DNA of 64,000 bases from Planotetraspora mira. Lineage in GTDB: Bacteria; Actinomycetota; Actinomycetes; Streptosporangiales; Streptosporangiaceae. The notes beneath the pieces were generated by a model. It worked only from the letters and a program-made list of their open reading frames with translations. It did no database searches and was not told where the DNA came from. The translations under genes and the position numbers were made by a program. Below are positions 53,086 through 61,157 of this stretch, piece after piece; the stretch's first letter is position 1, and every line of letters starts with the position of its first letter. The stretch covers positions 1 to 64,000 of the forward strand of contig NZ_BOOO01000040.1 in the NCBI RefSeq assembly GCF_016863275.1, in the 5' to 3' direction.

Positions 53086-53254
53086 TTCTGAACCACCCCG
53101 GAGTCTCTGGAGGCTTCGGATTGCGCACGTCGACGTAGCTGCGCACCGTGGAGGTGTCGGTGAGCCAGGTCCGCTCTGAGCCGATGTCGGTCGTGGACGC
53201 TCCGGCCTGCTTGAGCGCGTCCTGGGGGTGTCGATTCCGCTGATCTTGTTCGGG
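53086..53254 (-). pseudogene. Remnant between MFS and SnoaL-like genes
   Basis: On the minus strand, after the SnoaL-like stop, the sequence reads PNKISGIDTP, then after a one-base frame change DALKQAGASTTDIGSERTWL and TSTVRSYVDVRNPKPPETPG. The composition is protein-like and the final frame joins that of the MFS gene upstream of its start. The family is not recognised. It looks like the damaged end of a lost gene. Confidence 0.4.
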
Positions 53255-53635
53255 TCAGGCGCCCGGGGCGATCGCGCAGGCGGAGACGCAGACCCAGGCG
53301 CCCTCACGCTTCTGGTACACGTCCGTGTACAGCGCTTCTTGCTCCACTCCATCGGCGATCATGGTGTATGCGGCGCGGCCGTGGATGAGCGCAACATCGC
53401 CGAGGATGCGGATCTTGGCTTCGCGCAGTGCGAGATCCTTGAAAGGGCGCGGCTTAGCGATGTACTCGAGGTACTCGTCGCGGTTGCGGGTGACGCCCGG
53501 TGTCTGCACGATGAAATCGTCAGCAAGAAACTCACTGAAGCGCTTGGCATCGCTGGCCTGATCCGCATGGTTGTAGTCGAGGTTAAGCTGCTCGAGGATC
53601 GCCAGATCTTCGGTGGACTGCTTGGTGTCGTTCAT
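53255..53635 (-). CDS. SnoaL/DUF4440-like protein
   Basis: A 126-residue NTF2-fold protein: ILEQLNLDYNHADQASDAKRFSEFLADDFIVQTP, YLEYIAKPRPFKDLALREAKIRILGDVALIHGRAAY and VYQKREGAWVCVSA. Members of this fold bind small molecules or catalyse ketosteroid isomerase-like reactions. ATG 53635 is preceded by AAGGAAC. It is not close in sequence to the SnoaL-like protein at 13094. Confidence 0.85.
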   Translation of the reverse strand: MNDTKQSTEDLAILEQLNLDYNHADQASDAKRFSEFLADDFIVQTPGVTRNRDEYLEYIAKPRPFKDLALREAKIRILGDVALIHGRAAYTMIADGVEQEALYTDVYQKREGAWVCVSACAIAPGA

Positions 53636-53736
53636 TTTCTTGTTCCTTCTATATGCGTTTCGGCGTTCGCTGCAGGTGGGTTGTCGTTTCGGTGCCGTGT
53701 ACGCGGTGCAGCTAAGGATGCTGAGCCGCCGGACGG

Positions 53737-54210
53737 TTACGCCAGGTCGCGCTGGAACGCGGTGAGCTCCTCGTCGTGACCGACTTCCGCGGGTTCATGC
53801 TTGGGGTGGGCGCCGGAGCCAGGACGGACCTTGTCGATGAGGTCGGCGTACTCGGGGTTGCGGTCGATGAACTCCCCCACGAACGGGCAGATGATGGTGA
53901 TCTTCTTCCTGCTCTCGCGGATCTCGTCCAGCACGCGAGCTACGAGCTCCGTGGCCACCCGATTTCTGCGGTACGCGGGGTCGACCCAGGTCGTCAGCAG
54001 CACAACACGGCCGCCCACGAACCGGTACGTGAGTTCGGCGATCGTGTCGGCGCCGAGGGTGGCGATCCATCGGCCGTGCTCGGTGTCGTTGATGACATCG
54101 AGCTCCCAGCTGGATTCCACCTCGCTGGGTTCTGTCTGGTCCAGAGCAGCAATGAGCGCTGCGTTGTTCTCTTCGCGGGTGGCCGCCTCGGCCTCGAGAT
54201 TGATCGTCAT
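53737..54210 (-). CDS. GNAT acetyltransferase (NATD1-like)
   Basis: A 157-residue protein. The core AELTYRFVGGRVVLLTTWVDPAYRRNRVATELVARVLDEIRE and ITIICPFVGEFIDRNPEYADLI matches the small NATD1/YidJ-type GNAT domain, with R-R-N-R-V-A in place of the usual acetyl-CoA loop. It begins MTINLEAEAATREENNAALIAALDQTE; the same N-terminus survives in the chimera at 55294-55563. It follows an oxidoreductase gene on the same strand. Confidence 0.8.
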   Translation of the reverse strand: MTINLEAEAATREENNAALIAALDQTEPSEVESSWELDVINDTEHGRWIATLGADTIAELTYRFVGGRVVLLTTWVDPAYRRNRVATELVARVLDEIRESRKKITIICPFVGEFIDRNPEYADLIDKVRPGSGAHPKHEPAEVGHDEELTAFQRDLA

Positions 54211-54275
54211 TGTCGCGCTTTCTGTCGGGGGAGCCAAGAAGTGGGCTTTGGGCAACGGGTGTTGCCTCCGCGTCC

Positions 54276-55220
54276 TTATGGACGAACGCGGATGATGGTC
54301 TTTCCCTTGATCCGCTCGGTCGGGTTGAAGGCAGCGACGGCGTCGTCCAGGGCCGCGACGGTGCCGATGTTCGTTCGCACTCGTCCGTCCCGCACCCGCT
54401 GGGCGATCTCATTCAGTTGAGAGCGGTCGGACACGACGACGAAGTCGATCGCCAGGCCGTCCGCAGGCCGTGCTTCCGGTGGTCCGGTGACGGTCACCAG
54501 CGTTCCCCCGGCTCGAATCAGACCTGTAGACCGCTTCTGGATGTCGCCGCCAAGGACATCGAAAACCAGGTCGACTCCGCCGACATCTTCCAGAGTGTCG
54601 CTGTCGAGGTCGACGAACTCGTGCGCGCCGAAGTCGAGCGCGGTCTGCCGGCCGATGGCGCGGCCGGTCCCGATGACGTGGGCGCCGGCCTCACGTGCGA
54701 GCTGGGTTGCCATCGAGCCGACAGCGCCGGCCGCGCCGTGCACGAGGACGTTCTGGCCGGCCTGAAGGTGGCCGTGCTCGAACAGACCTTGCCACGCGGT
54801 CAGGCCGGTCATCGCGACGCCTGCGCCGACCGTGAAGTCAATATCGTCCGGCAGCGGCGCGAGATTGCGTGCCTCGACGACTGCGTACTCTGCGAGGGTG
54901 CCGTCGCGAGTCCAGTCCGTGAGGCCGAACACCCGCTGTCCCACCGACAGGCCGGTGGCGCCATAGCTGAGGGCGGTGACCACACCGGCTACCTCGTGTC
55001 CGGGGATCGACGGCGTGCGGTCACGGCCGAGGCGATCGATCCAGGTCGAGGGCCACTCCAGCTCATTCCCTGTGAATCCCGACGCATGAACTTCAACGAC
55101 GACATCGCCGTAGTTCGCGCCCTCAAGACTGGCGAGCCTCGCCGCATCCGGATCAGGCCGCTCCACCAGCTTCATCCCGGCCGTTCCCGCGGACCGGTTC
55201 GTCACCACGATCGCTTTCAT
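54276..55220 (-). CDS. Zinc-free quinone oxidoreductase-type (MDR) enzyme, copy 1
   Basis: A 314-residue NADPH-dependent reductase of the medium-chain family: SIPGHEVAGVVTAL, VLVHGAAGAVGSMATQLARE (cofactor loop) and DLVFDVLGGDIQKRS. It lacks the structural and catalytic zinc ligands, so it is quinone-oxidoreductase-like. AGAGGT precedes ATG 55220. It is about 75% similar by eye to copy 2 at 55628, and both end IKGKTIIRVRP, which marks a tandem duplication. Confidence 0.88.
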   Translation of the reverse strand: MKAIVVTNRSAGTAGMKLVERPDPDAARLASLEGANYGDVVVEVHASGFTGNELEWPSTWIDRLGRDRTPSIPGHEVAGVVTALSYGATGLSVGQRVFGLTDWTRDGTLAEYAVVEARNLAPLPDDIDFTVGAGVAMTGLTAWQGLFEHGHLQAGQNVLVHGAAGAVGSMATQLAREAGAHVIGTGRAIGRQTALDFGAHEFVDLDSDTLEDVGGVDLVFDVLGGDIQKRSTGLIRAGGTLVTVTGPPEARPADGLAIDFVVVSDRSQLNEIAQRVRDGRVRTNIGTVAALDDAVAAFNPTERIKGKTIIRVRP

Positions 55221-55293
55221 TGAATACCTCTCTGCAACAGTGCTCACAGACACCCGCCACGTCGTAATGAGGGTCTGTGTTGTCTCCGCGTCC

Positions 55294-55563
55294 TTATCGG
55301 CGAACGCCGATGATGCCCTTGCCCCAGACCGGCTCGGTCGGGTTGACGGCGACGACGGCATCGTCGAGAGCCGCGACGGTGCCGATGTTCGTCCGCAGCC
55401 GACCATCCCGGACCCGCTGAACAACTCGAGCTACGTCTGAACGCCGGACGGCTACGTCAGGTCGTGCTCGAAGGCGGTGAGCACCTGTCTGGTCCAGAGC
55501 AGCGGTGAGCGCTGCGTTGTTCTCTTCGCGGGTGGCGGCCTCGACCCCGAGATTGATCGTCAT
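55294..55563 (-). pseudogene. Deletion chimera of GNAT and oxidoreductase copies
   Basis: From 55563 the frame reads MTINLGVEAATREENNAALTAALDQTG, nearly identical to the start of the GNAT at 53737. In another frame, bases around 55450-55490 encode LTAFEHDLT plus stop, which matches that GNAT's end (LTAFQRDLA). It then runs into VRDGRLRTNIGTVAALDDAV and ends GKGIIGVRR, the C-terminus of the oxidoreductases. So most of one GNAT copy and most of one oxidoreductase copy have been deleted, leaving their ends joined. Confidence 0.8.
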
Positions 55564-55627
55564 TGTCACGGTTTCTGTCGGGGAGCCAATAGGTGGCCTT
55601 AGAAAATCGGCTGTGGCCTCCGCGTCC

Positions 55628-56545
55628 TTATGGACGAACGCGGATGATGGTCTTTCCCTTGATCCGCTCGGTCGGGTTGAAGGCGGCGACGGCGTCGTCG
55701 AGCGCCGCGACGGTGCCGATGTTGGTCCGCAACCGACCATCCCGGATCCGCTGGACGATCTCACCCAGCTGCGCGCGATCGGCCTCGACGACGAAGTCGA
55801 CCGCCAAACCCTCCGCCGGCTGCGCTTCGGGCGGGCCGGCGATGGTCACCAGCATTCCGCCGGCTCGAACGAGGCTCGCGGACCGCTTCCCGATGTCGGC
55901 GCCGATCACGTCGAAGACCAGATCGACTCCCCCGACGTCGTCCAGCGAGTCGTTGTCGAGGTCGACGAACTCCTGCGCGCCGAAGTCGAGTGCGGTCTGC
56001 CGATCGGCGGCACGTCCGGTGCCGATGACATGGGCACCGGCCTCTTTGGCGAGCTGGGTCACCAAAGAGCCGACTCCGCCGGCCGCGCCGTGCACGAGGA
56101 CGCTCTGTCCCACCTGGAAGCGGCCGTGCACGAATAGTCCCTGCCACGCGGTCAGGCCGGAGATCGGCAGGCTCGCGCCCACCGTGAAGTCGACATCGCC
56201 CGGCAGCGGCGCAACGTTGCGCGCCTCGATGGCTACGTACTCGGCCAGGGTGCCGTCCCGAGTCCAGTCCGCGAGGCCGAAAACCCGCTGTCCCACCGAC
56301 AGCCCCCTCGTGCCATAGCCGAGCGCGCTGACCACACCGGCAACCTCGTGGCCGGGGATCGACGGCGTGCGGTCGCGGCCGAGGCGATCGGTCCAGGTTC
56401 CGGGCCACGTCAGCTCGCCGGGGGTGAATCCCGACGCATGTACCTCAATGAGGACATCGTTCACCGCCGCCTCCGGCTCGGGCCGCTCGACCAGCGTCAT
56501 CCCGGCCGTCCCCGCGGCCTGATCCGTCACCACAATCGCCTTCAT
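55628..56545 (-). CDS. Quinone oxidoreductase-type (MDR) enzyme, copy 2
   Basis: A 305-residue paralogue of the protein at 54276: MKAIVVTDQAAGTAGMTLVERPEPEAAVNDVLIEVHASG, SIPGHEVAGVVSALGYG, VLVHGAAGGVGSLVTQLAKE. It lacks the short insertion (SLEGANYGD) seen in copy 1. Zinc ligands are absent. ATG 56545 is preceded by a G-rich site. The two genes with their GNAT relics form a repeated unit. Confidence 0.88.
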   Translation of the reverse strand: MKAIVVTDQAAGTAGMTLVERPEPEAAVNDVLIEVHASGFTPGELTWPGTWTDRLGRDRTPSIPGHEVAGVVSALGYGTRGLSVGQRVFGLADWTRDGTLAEYVAIEARNVAPLPGDVDFTVGASLPISGLTAWQGLFVHGRFQVGQSVLVHGAAGGVGSLVTQLAKEAGAHVIGTGRAADRQTALDFGAQEFVDLDNDSLDDVGGVDLVFDVIGADIGKRSASLVRAGGMLVTIAGPPEAQPAEGLAVDFVVEADRAQLGEIVQRIRDGRLRTNIGTVAALDDAVAAFNPTERIKGKTIIRVRP

Positions 56546-56902
56546 CCGGCGCCCCCTGTATCCAATCCTCGCCTGCATGACATTTTTGGTTCACCAGTGT
56601 TCGTGGCACCTAGACCGCGGCTTCTTACGCTGATCGATAGGGCTTGTGGCGCAAGAGCGTCGTTGCCTATGCGCCTCCGTAGGCGCTCGTGTGCGAAGAG
56701 CCCGTTCTACTGCACCCTGCAGAGCTTCGTGCCTAGAGTTCTCCGGGGACATAGAGGTCCAGCGCTACTGCCTGCGGACCGAGGCCACCAGGTCGCCTTG
56801 GCCCGCTTCCCCTGCGGGCGGGTCGACGGCACACGGGGTGATCAGGAAGGTGGAATGTGCGCGGGCACGCAACTTGGTTGCGGACAGGCTGGTTGCTTTG
56901 TC
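56546..56902. other. Gene-free stretch
   Basis: No gene is supported in these 357 bases upstream of copy 2 and of the zinc-ribbon gene. It probably contains both promoters; no clear inverted repeat was noticed. Confidence 0.45.
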
Positions 56903-57517
56903 ATGGTGTCCGCCATGGAGCTTGAGCCGGGCATCGATCCGGACCGCCACCACGACTCGGGACGGTGGTTGGCTCGGTTCGCCGGCCGAATCCTCGTAGT
57001 GTGCCCGCGGTGCGGTGGGTGTGCCGTCGTCGTTCCCCGGCCGGGTCTTCCTGAACTCAGATTCTTCAGTGAGCTGTTGTACCGGCCGCGCCGTCTGACT
57101 TGCGGGGAGTGCGGCGCCGTCGCCGATTGGACACCCGAGCTGCGGGGGACCGGGTTGGTCGGCGTGGCATTGGGCGGCACTGAGGACCCGTTCTTCCGTC
57201 GACCTCTGTGGCTGCAGACCCGTAGTGTCGGCCAAATTCTCTGGGCCTACAACGAGGAGCACGTCAACGAGCTGGCGGCCTACGTTGGCGCCCGGTTACG
57301 TGAGCGCGGCGGTGCTCGGCCGACGAGGGCCATGTTCGCGCGATTGCCACGATGGATGAAGACGTCAGGCAATCGCTCTGATGTCCTCGCCGGCTTGGAG
57401 AGGCTGCGAGTTCTCGCCAAGCGGTCGACGCCCGCCGACCGGTCCGACGTCGCGCATGAGCGCGGCGACCGTCCTCGGCCACACAAGAGCATGTATTTCC
57501 GGGGTGGTCCTTACTAG
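56903..57517 (+). CDS. Zinc-ribbon protein
   Basis: A 204-residue cytoplasmic protein. The N-terminal part carries a treble-clef or ribbon with two cysteine pairs, VCPRCGGCAVV and LTCGECGAVADW, spaced by about 40 residues. The rest (DPFFRRPLWLQTRSVGQILWAYNEEHVNELAAYVGARLRERG) is a conserved helical region seen in actinobacterial zinc-ribbon proteins of unknown function. ATG 56903 or 56915 is the start. Confidence 0.65.
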   Translation: MVSAMELEPGIDPDRHHDSGRWLARFAGRILVVCPRCGGCAVVVPRPGLPELRFFSELLYRPRRLTCGECGAVADWTPELRGTGLVGVALGGTEDPFFRRPLWLQTRSVGQILWAYNEEHVNELAAYVGARLRERGGARPTRAMFARLPRWMKTSGNRSDVLAGLERLRVLAKRSTPADRSDVAHERGDRPRPHKSMYFRGGPY

Positions 57518-57674
57518 GCATGAGGTTCAGAGCCCGAGTCACAGCCACACGGTGACATCCGGGACGGAACCGCAGCCTCGCAGGAAGTAGGCTCTGATCA
57601 CCATTACAGTCCTTATGAGGCACACGGCCAGACGCCCAGTGCCTAGGCAGACTGCGAGCCCCCCAAGAGGTCCT

Positions 57675-58064
57675 GTGGCTGAGGCAGTGAAGAACGAGCG
57701 TATGTCGCTCGCGGTTAAGAGCGCCCAGTTCATCATGATCGTCCAAGGGGCGCTGGGACTCTTGTCCGGCGTGCTGCTTATCGCTCCGCTAGCGGCATTG
57801 GGCGGTAAAGGTGATGTCCTGACATCACTGGTTCTCGGCCTCAGCGTTGTGATCGCAGTGCTGATCGGCTGGTGGGCAGGCAAGTGGATCTCGCGGAGAA
57901 GACGGGTCAGGATCGCCGCGCTTGGACTCGAGTGCCTCATGGCTCTCACCTACGTCTCCGGACGTACGCTCGACCCCCCTCCCAACATGTACAGCCTGGT
58001 CCTGCCCGTCGTCGTACTCCTTCTGTTGCTCCTACCCTCTGCCAAAGCGTGGTTCGACCGCTGA
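57675..58064 (+). CDS. Small integral membrane protein
   Basis: A 129-residue protein with four hydrophobic segments: SAQFIMIVQGALGLLSGVLLIAPL, VLTSLVLGLSVVIAVLIGWW, IAALGLECLMALTYV and MYSLVLPVVVLLLLLLPSA. A basic stretch (KWISRRRRVR) between the second and third should lie inside. GTG 57675 has AAGAGG upstream. Function unknown. Confidence 0.65.
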   Translation: MAEAVKNERMSLAVKSAQFIMIVQGALGLLSGVLLIAPLAALGGKGDVLTSLVLGLSVVIAVLIGWWAGKWISRRRRVRIAALGLECLMALTYVSGRTLDPPPNMYSLVLPVVVLLLLLLPSAKAWFDR

Positions 58065-58162
58065 CCCGGTAGGGAAGGGCTGCGCTCATCAACCACTGGC
58101 CCGCGGTGTGGGAGTTGAGCAGCAGCTACGCCCGTCAAGCCGCGGGTGAACCGCCTGATCGT

Positions 58163-58184
58163 CGTGCAATTAGCGTGCAATTAG
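58163..58184. repeat. Two tandem CGTGCAATTAG repeats
   Basis: CGTGCAATTAG occurs twice in direct succession (58163-58173, 58174-58184), in an otherwise GC-rich region, about 85 bases before a tRNA-like 3' end. Such direct repeats next to a tRNA-derived att site are typical of arm-type integrase sites. Confidence 0.5.
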
Positions 58185-58268
58185 ACAGGGGGACGAGGGG
58201 TCAACCACGGTCACTCACGACCGGCCTGAAGCCCAGCTCAGCGGCCCTATGAGCCCTGATCCATACAC

Positions 58269-58311
58269 TTCCCAAGCTGACAGCGCGGGTTCGATTCCCG
58301 TCACTGGCTCT
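58269..58311 (+). other. tRNA-Gly(CCC)-like 3' fragment; candidate attachment site
   Basis: The sequence contains an anticodon loop TTCCCAA (58269-58275), the 3' side of the anticodon stem GCTGA, and a complete T arm: stem GCGGG, loop TTCGATT, stem CCCGT (58285-58301). The 3' acceptor strand CACTGGC and a T discriminator follow. The 5' half of a tRNA is absent: bases before TTCCCAA do not pair, and GCCAGTG is not found upstream. It is therefore a 3' tRNA duplicate, as left by integration of a mobile element. No integrase gene is near. Confidence 0.6.
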
Positions 58312-58427
58312 CAGCGTGATAGTCCAGATCGGATACGAAGCCTGGGCTTTCTTGATCGCCTTGGCCCAGATCTTGGTGGAAGCGCTCCTCCTGAGCTGGG
58401 CACGTACTCGCTTACGAAGCCAACCCG

Positions 58428-59024
58428 TCAGTCATCGCCGGCCTTCCTACCCTTCACCCATACGGGCGGCGACCACATGCACGGTTCCTCTTCTTCTCCT
58501 ATAGTGCTCACCGCGATCTCTGCCTCATCTCGCGGTGAGACCTCGAAGTAACCGTCATAGAACGGTTCGGCGAAATCGCGGCCGATCGACTCCGCGAGCC
58601 ACGACGCGAAGGTGATGTCCTGAGGGAAGAGCGCATGATCCAAGCAGCACAGATTGGGGTCCCATCCCCACATCGCCCCCTCGGGGTCGCGGCAATCTAG
58701 CAGTGACGCGATTGCACACCCCCAGTCCAACAACTGGATCATGCCCGCCCGCCGTCCGCAAGGCTCGGCACGAAACGCCACAGCCGATTCAGTGACGTCC
58801 GCGAAAATGTCGCTTTTCCAAAAGTCATAGCCCCGTACACCGATGATGCCACCGCGAGGACCGAAACCTCCGTTTCCCACCTCCAGATACAACCGCCGCA
58901 GCAGCGAAGGAAGCGGGTAACCGATGGCCTCTTCAGCCTCAGCGACGGCCTCGGACGGGGCCACCGGTAGTACATCGGGCCCAGGGTCTGACCGTATCGC
59001 TTTGAAGATCTCATCCTCGGTCAT
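58428..59024 (-). CDS. SMI1/KNR4 (SUKH) family protein
   Basis: A 198-residue protein: ESAVAEAEEAIGYPLPSLLRRLYLEVGNGGFGPRGGIIGV-type N-terminal core (residues about 25-65), then MIQLLDWGCAIASLLDCRDPEGAMWGWDP, and an acidic C-terminus. This is a single SUKH domain, mostly immunity proteins in bacteria. ATG 59024 is used. A second, two-domain member lies at 17529. No toxin gene is adjacent. Confidence 0.82.
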   Translation of the reverse strand: MTEDEIFKAIRSDPGPDVLPVAPSEAVAEAEEAIGYPLPSLLRRLYLEVGNGGFGPRGGIIGVRGYDFWKSDIFADVTESAVAFRAEPCGRRAGMIQLLDWGCAIASLLDCRDPEGAMWGWDPNLCCLDHALFPQDITFASWLAESIGRDFAEPFYDGYFEVSPRDEAEIAVSTIGEEEEPCMWSPPVWVKGRKAGDD

Positions 59025-59336
59025 GATCGGCACTCCGCGTGCGGGGACTGTTGGAAGTCGGTCGGACAATCGACTGAGTATGGCCAGCCTGCGGTGAGGC
59101 CGTCATCCCAATTCGTGGGAGCCACGCTGGGAGCCGCCGGGGCGTACGACGGCGGATCGGGCCGTACGGGTCTGAACAGGCGCAGTGTCGTCGACCAGCG
59201 CCGCGAACTGATTCGGACGCTGTTGGAGATCGTTTGGGAACCTTCCTGCACGGAGTGCGAGCCCCTGCTACCACGTAGGCATCTGTAGCCACGCGCGAAC
59301 GGTAACGAGTTGCCCGATCGGTAACATGAACCCGTG
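59025..59336. other. Divergent promoter region between SUKH and TetR genes
   Basis: No gene is supported in these 312 bases. Short plus-strand frames lack codon bias and family features. Confidence 0.45.
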
Positions 59337-59969
59337 ATGACCACCGCTGACTCGCACGATGGCAGACGCCTGACGGCGCGCGGCGCGAAGACGCGGGCAA
59401 GGATCGTCGCCGCGGCAACCGAACTGATGTACATCCAAGGAGTCGGGGCCACCACGCTTGATGACGTGCTCGCGGCGAGCGGAGTGAGCAAGTCGCAGTT
59501 GTACCACCACTTCGACGGCAAGGACGCGCTCGTGCGGGCCGTCGTTGACCACGTGGGAGAACGCATCATCGAGCGCGAGCGCGAAGCCCTCGGCCATGTC
59601 TCGACGATCCGGGGCCTGCGACGCTGGCGGGACGCGTTGGTCCAGAACAATGCCCTTCGACATGGTGCCTACGGCTGTGCGCTCGGCTCGCTGGCCTCCG
59701 AGGTCTCCGATCACGACGCTCTCGCACGCCAAGCCCTGTCTCAACTGTTCACCGAATGGCAGGGACTCCTGGCAGGCGTGTTGCGACGGCTTCAAGACGG
59801 TGGTGCGCTTGCGCCCGAGGCGTCGATAGACCAGCTCGCGACCGGGCTCATGGCCGCCCTCCAGGGCGGGTACATGCTGGCCCAGACCGCGCGCGATGTC
59901 ACACCGATGGCAACATCAATCGACATGGCACTTGCGTACATCGAGAGCCTTAGCCCGTCTGGGTCATAG
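59337..59969 (+). CDS. TetR/AcrR family regulator
   Basis: A 210-residue repressor-type protein. HTH: TRARIVAAATELMYIQGVGATTLDDVLAASGVSKSQLYHHFDGKDALV. The ligand domain (GCALGSLASEVSDHDALARQALSQLF, LQGGYMLAQTARD, LAYIESL) is paralogous to the TetR at 20866. ATG 59337 follows a GTG at 59334 that is also in frame. Its target is not obvious; the region downstream encodes GNATs on the opposite strand. Confidence 0.87.
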   Translation: MTTADSHDGRRLTARGAKTRARIVAAATELMYIQGVGATTLDDVLAASGVSKSQLYHHFDGKDALVRAVVDHVGERIIEREREALGHVSTIRGLRRWRDALVQNNALRHGAYGCALGSLASEVSDHDALARQALSQLFTEWQGLLAGVLRRLQDGGALAPEASIDQLATGLMAALQGGYMLAQTARDVTPMATSIDMALAYIESLSPSGS

Positions 59970-60202
59970 GAGTCCAGCAAGACTCCCGGTCGGATCTTGT
60001 GAAGGTCGGCCCGGCTCATCCGCAGCACCTCGAGTTGTACGCCGTGATGTGCCCAGTCGAAGTGATCGACGACTGTCATTCCAAGACGTTTGCCCTCGTA
60101 GATCTCGAACGCGCCGTGGGCGTCTTCGGCAGACCAGGACCGCAGGATGAGGGTCGAAGTGACGATGCGGTCAGGCTCGATGGTGATGTGCAGGTCATCC
60201 AT
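59792..60202 (-). pseudogene. GNAT-type N-terminus with unrelated tail
   Basis: ATG 60202 lies 4 bases after the stop of the GNAT at 60207. The first ~35 residues (IVTSTLILRSWSAEDAHGAF) look like the start of a RimJ-type GNAT. The next ~50 (VVDHFDWAHHGVQLEVLRMSRADLHKI) look protein-like but belong to no family I recognise, and beyond about 59967 the frame runs antisense through the TetR gene and is not genuine. Probably a truncated, fused remnant. Confidence 0.4.
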
Positions 60203-60206
60203 GACG

Positions 60207-60557
60207 TCAGCGCCCGCTGTTCGTGTCTCGCGCGGTGCGAGTGGCGATGAAAGCCGAGCGGCTGATGTCGACGGCGTCGTTGAACTCGGGGTGGTCTTGG
60301 ACGTAGTCGGCAACAAACCCGCAGTAGATGCCAACCTTGGTCTGACTTTGGCTCAGCTCTTCCAGGGCGTAGCGCGCCAGTGCCGAAGCGACGCCCCGAT
60401 GCCGTTGGTCTCGGTCCACGTAGGAGTGTGTGAGTGAGACTCGTCCGCCGGAAGTCTCGTAGGCCAGATTCCCGACGACCTGGCCATCGATCAGTGCCTC
60501 GTAAAGGCGGGTGGTCTCATCCTTGCGCACCTCAACGGCGGCCGGTGATGGCTTCAT
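60207..60557 (-). CDS. GNAT acetyltransferase (NATD1-like)
   Basis: A 116-residue single-domain GNAT: TTRLYEALIDGQVVGNLAYETSGGRVSLTHSYVDRDQRHRGVASALARYALEEL with the R-H-R-G-V-A acetyl-CoA loop, and GIYCGFVADYVQDHPEF. AAGAGAG precedes ATG 60557. It is divergent from a second gene of the same family at 60753 and related to that at 53737. The substrate is unknown. Confidence 0.85.
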   Translation of the reverse strand: MKPSPAAVEVRKDETTRLYEALIDGQVVGNLAYETSGGRVSLTHSYVDRDQRHRGVASALARYALEELSQSQTKVGIYCGFVADYVQDHPEFNDAVDISRSAFIATRTARDTNSGR

Positions 60558-60621
60558 GCTCTCTTCTCGCCTCGTTCGTCTCCAGTCGGTGGGTCTAGCC
60601 AGCACCCGCAAGGGCTCACGC

Positions 60622-60635
60622 GGACTATCTAGTCC
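60622..60635. promoter_or_regulatory. Palindrome GGACTA-TC-TAGTCC
   Basis: Perfect 6-base arms with a 2-base centre, in the divergent promoter of the two GNAT genes. It shares GGAC/GTCC halves with the site at 60683. Confidence 0.45.
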
Positions 60636-60682
60636 AATTTACGACACTACGGTGGTGCTCTGCGAGCATTCACACGACATAC

Positions 60683-60700
60683 TTGGACTTCAGCGTCCAA
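60683..60700. promoter_or_regulatory. Inverted repeat TTGGAC-N6-GTCCAA
   Basis: Perfect 6-base arms with a 6-base spacer (TTCAGC), 53 bases before the start at 60753. Together with 60622-60635 it suggests a repressor acting on both divergent GNAT genes. Confidence 0.5.
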
Positions 60701-60752
60701 AACGAGGACTGCCCGAACGCACGCCGCAGATACACGTTGAAGGAGTGGGCCG

Positions 60753-61121
60753 ATGAGCAGTGAAGAACAGGCACCGGCTGCTGAGGACCTGATTGACAAC
60801 ACCAGCCAAGGCCGCTTGGAGCTCTACCGGGACGGCGAACTGGTCGGCTGGCTCTACTACACCCATCTGAAGCCCAACCGGTACGCCCTCCGGCACACCG
60901 AAGTCGAGCCCAGTCATCAACACCAAGGTGTCGCCGGTGCGATGGTGCGGCGCGTGCTCGACGAGATCCGCGCCCGCGAGGGCACGATCACCGCAATCTG
61001 CCCCTTTGTGGTCGACTATCTCTCGCGAACGACCACCTATGCCGATCTGATCGACGCCCGACACCCCGGCTACTCCGATCGTGCGTCCGCCGAGTCGGCG
61101 CGCGCGAAGGCCCGTGGCTGA
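60753..61121 (+). CDS. GNAT acetyltransferase (NATD1-like)
   Basis: A 122-residue single-domain GNAT: LELYRDGELVGWLYYTHLKPNRYALRHTEVEPSHQHQGVAGAMVRRVLDEI (Q-H-Q-G-V-A loop) and ITAICPFVVDYLSRTTTYADLI. ATG 60753 is preceded by GGAGTGG. It is divergent from its relative at 60207. The short extra tail is Ala/Arg-rich. Confidence 0.85.
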   Translation: MSSEEQAPAAEDLIDNTSQGRLELYRDGELVGWLYYTHLKPNRYALRHTEVEPSHQHQGVAGAMVRRVLDEIRAREGTITAICPFVVDYLSRTTTYADLIDARHPGYSDRASAESARAKARG

Positions 61122-61157
61122 GACCACGCAGCCATCAGGAGATCCCTCGGAAGAGCC

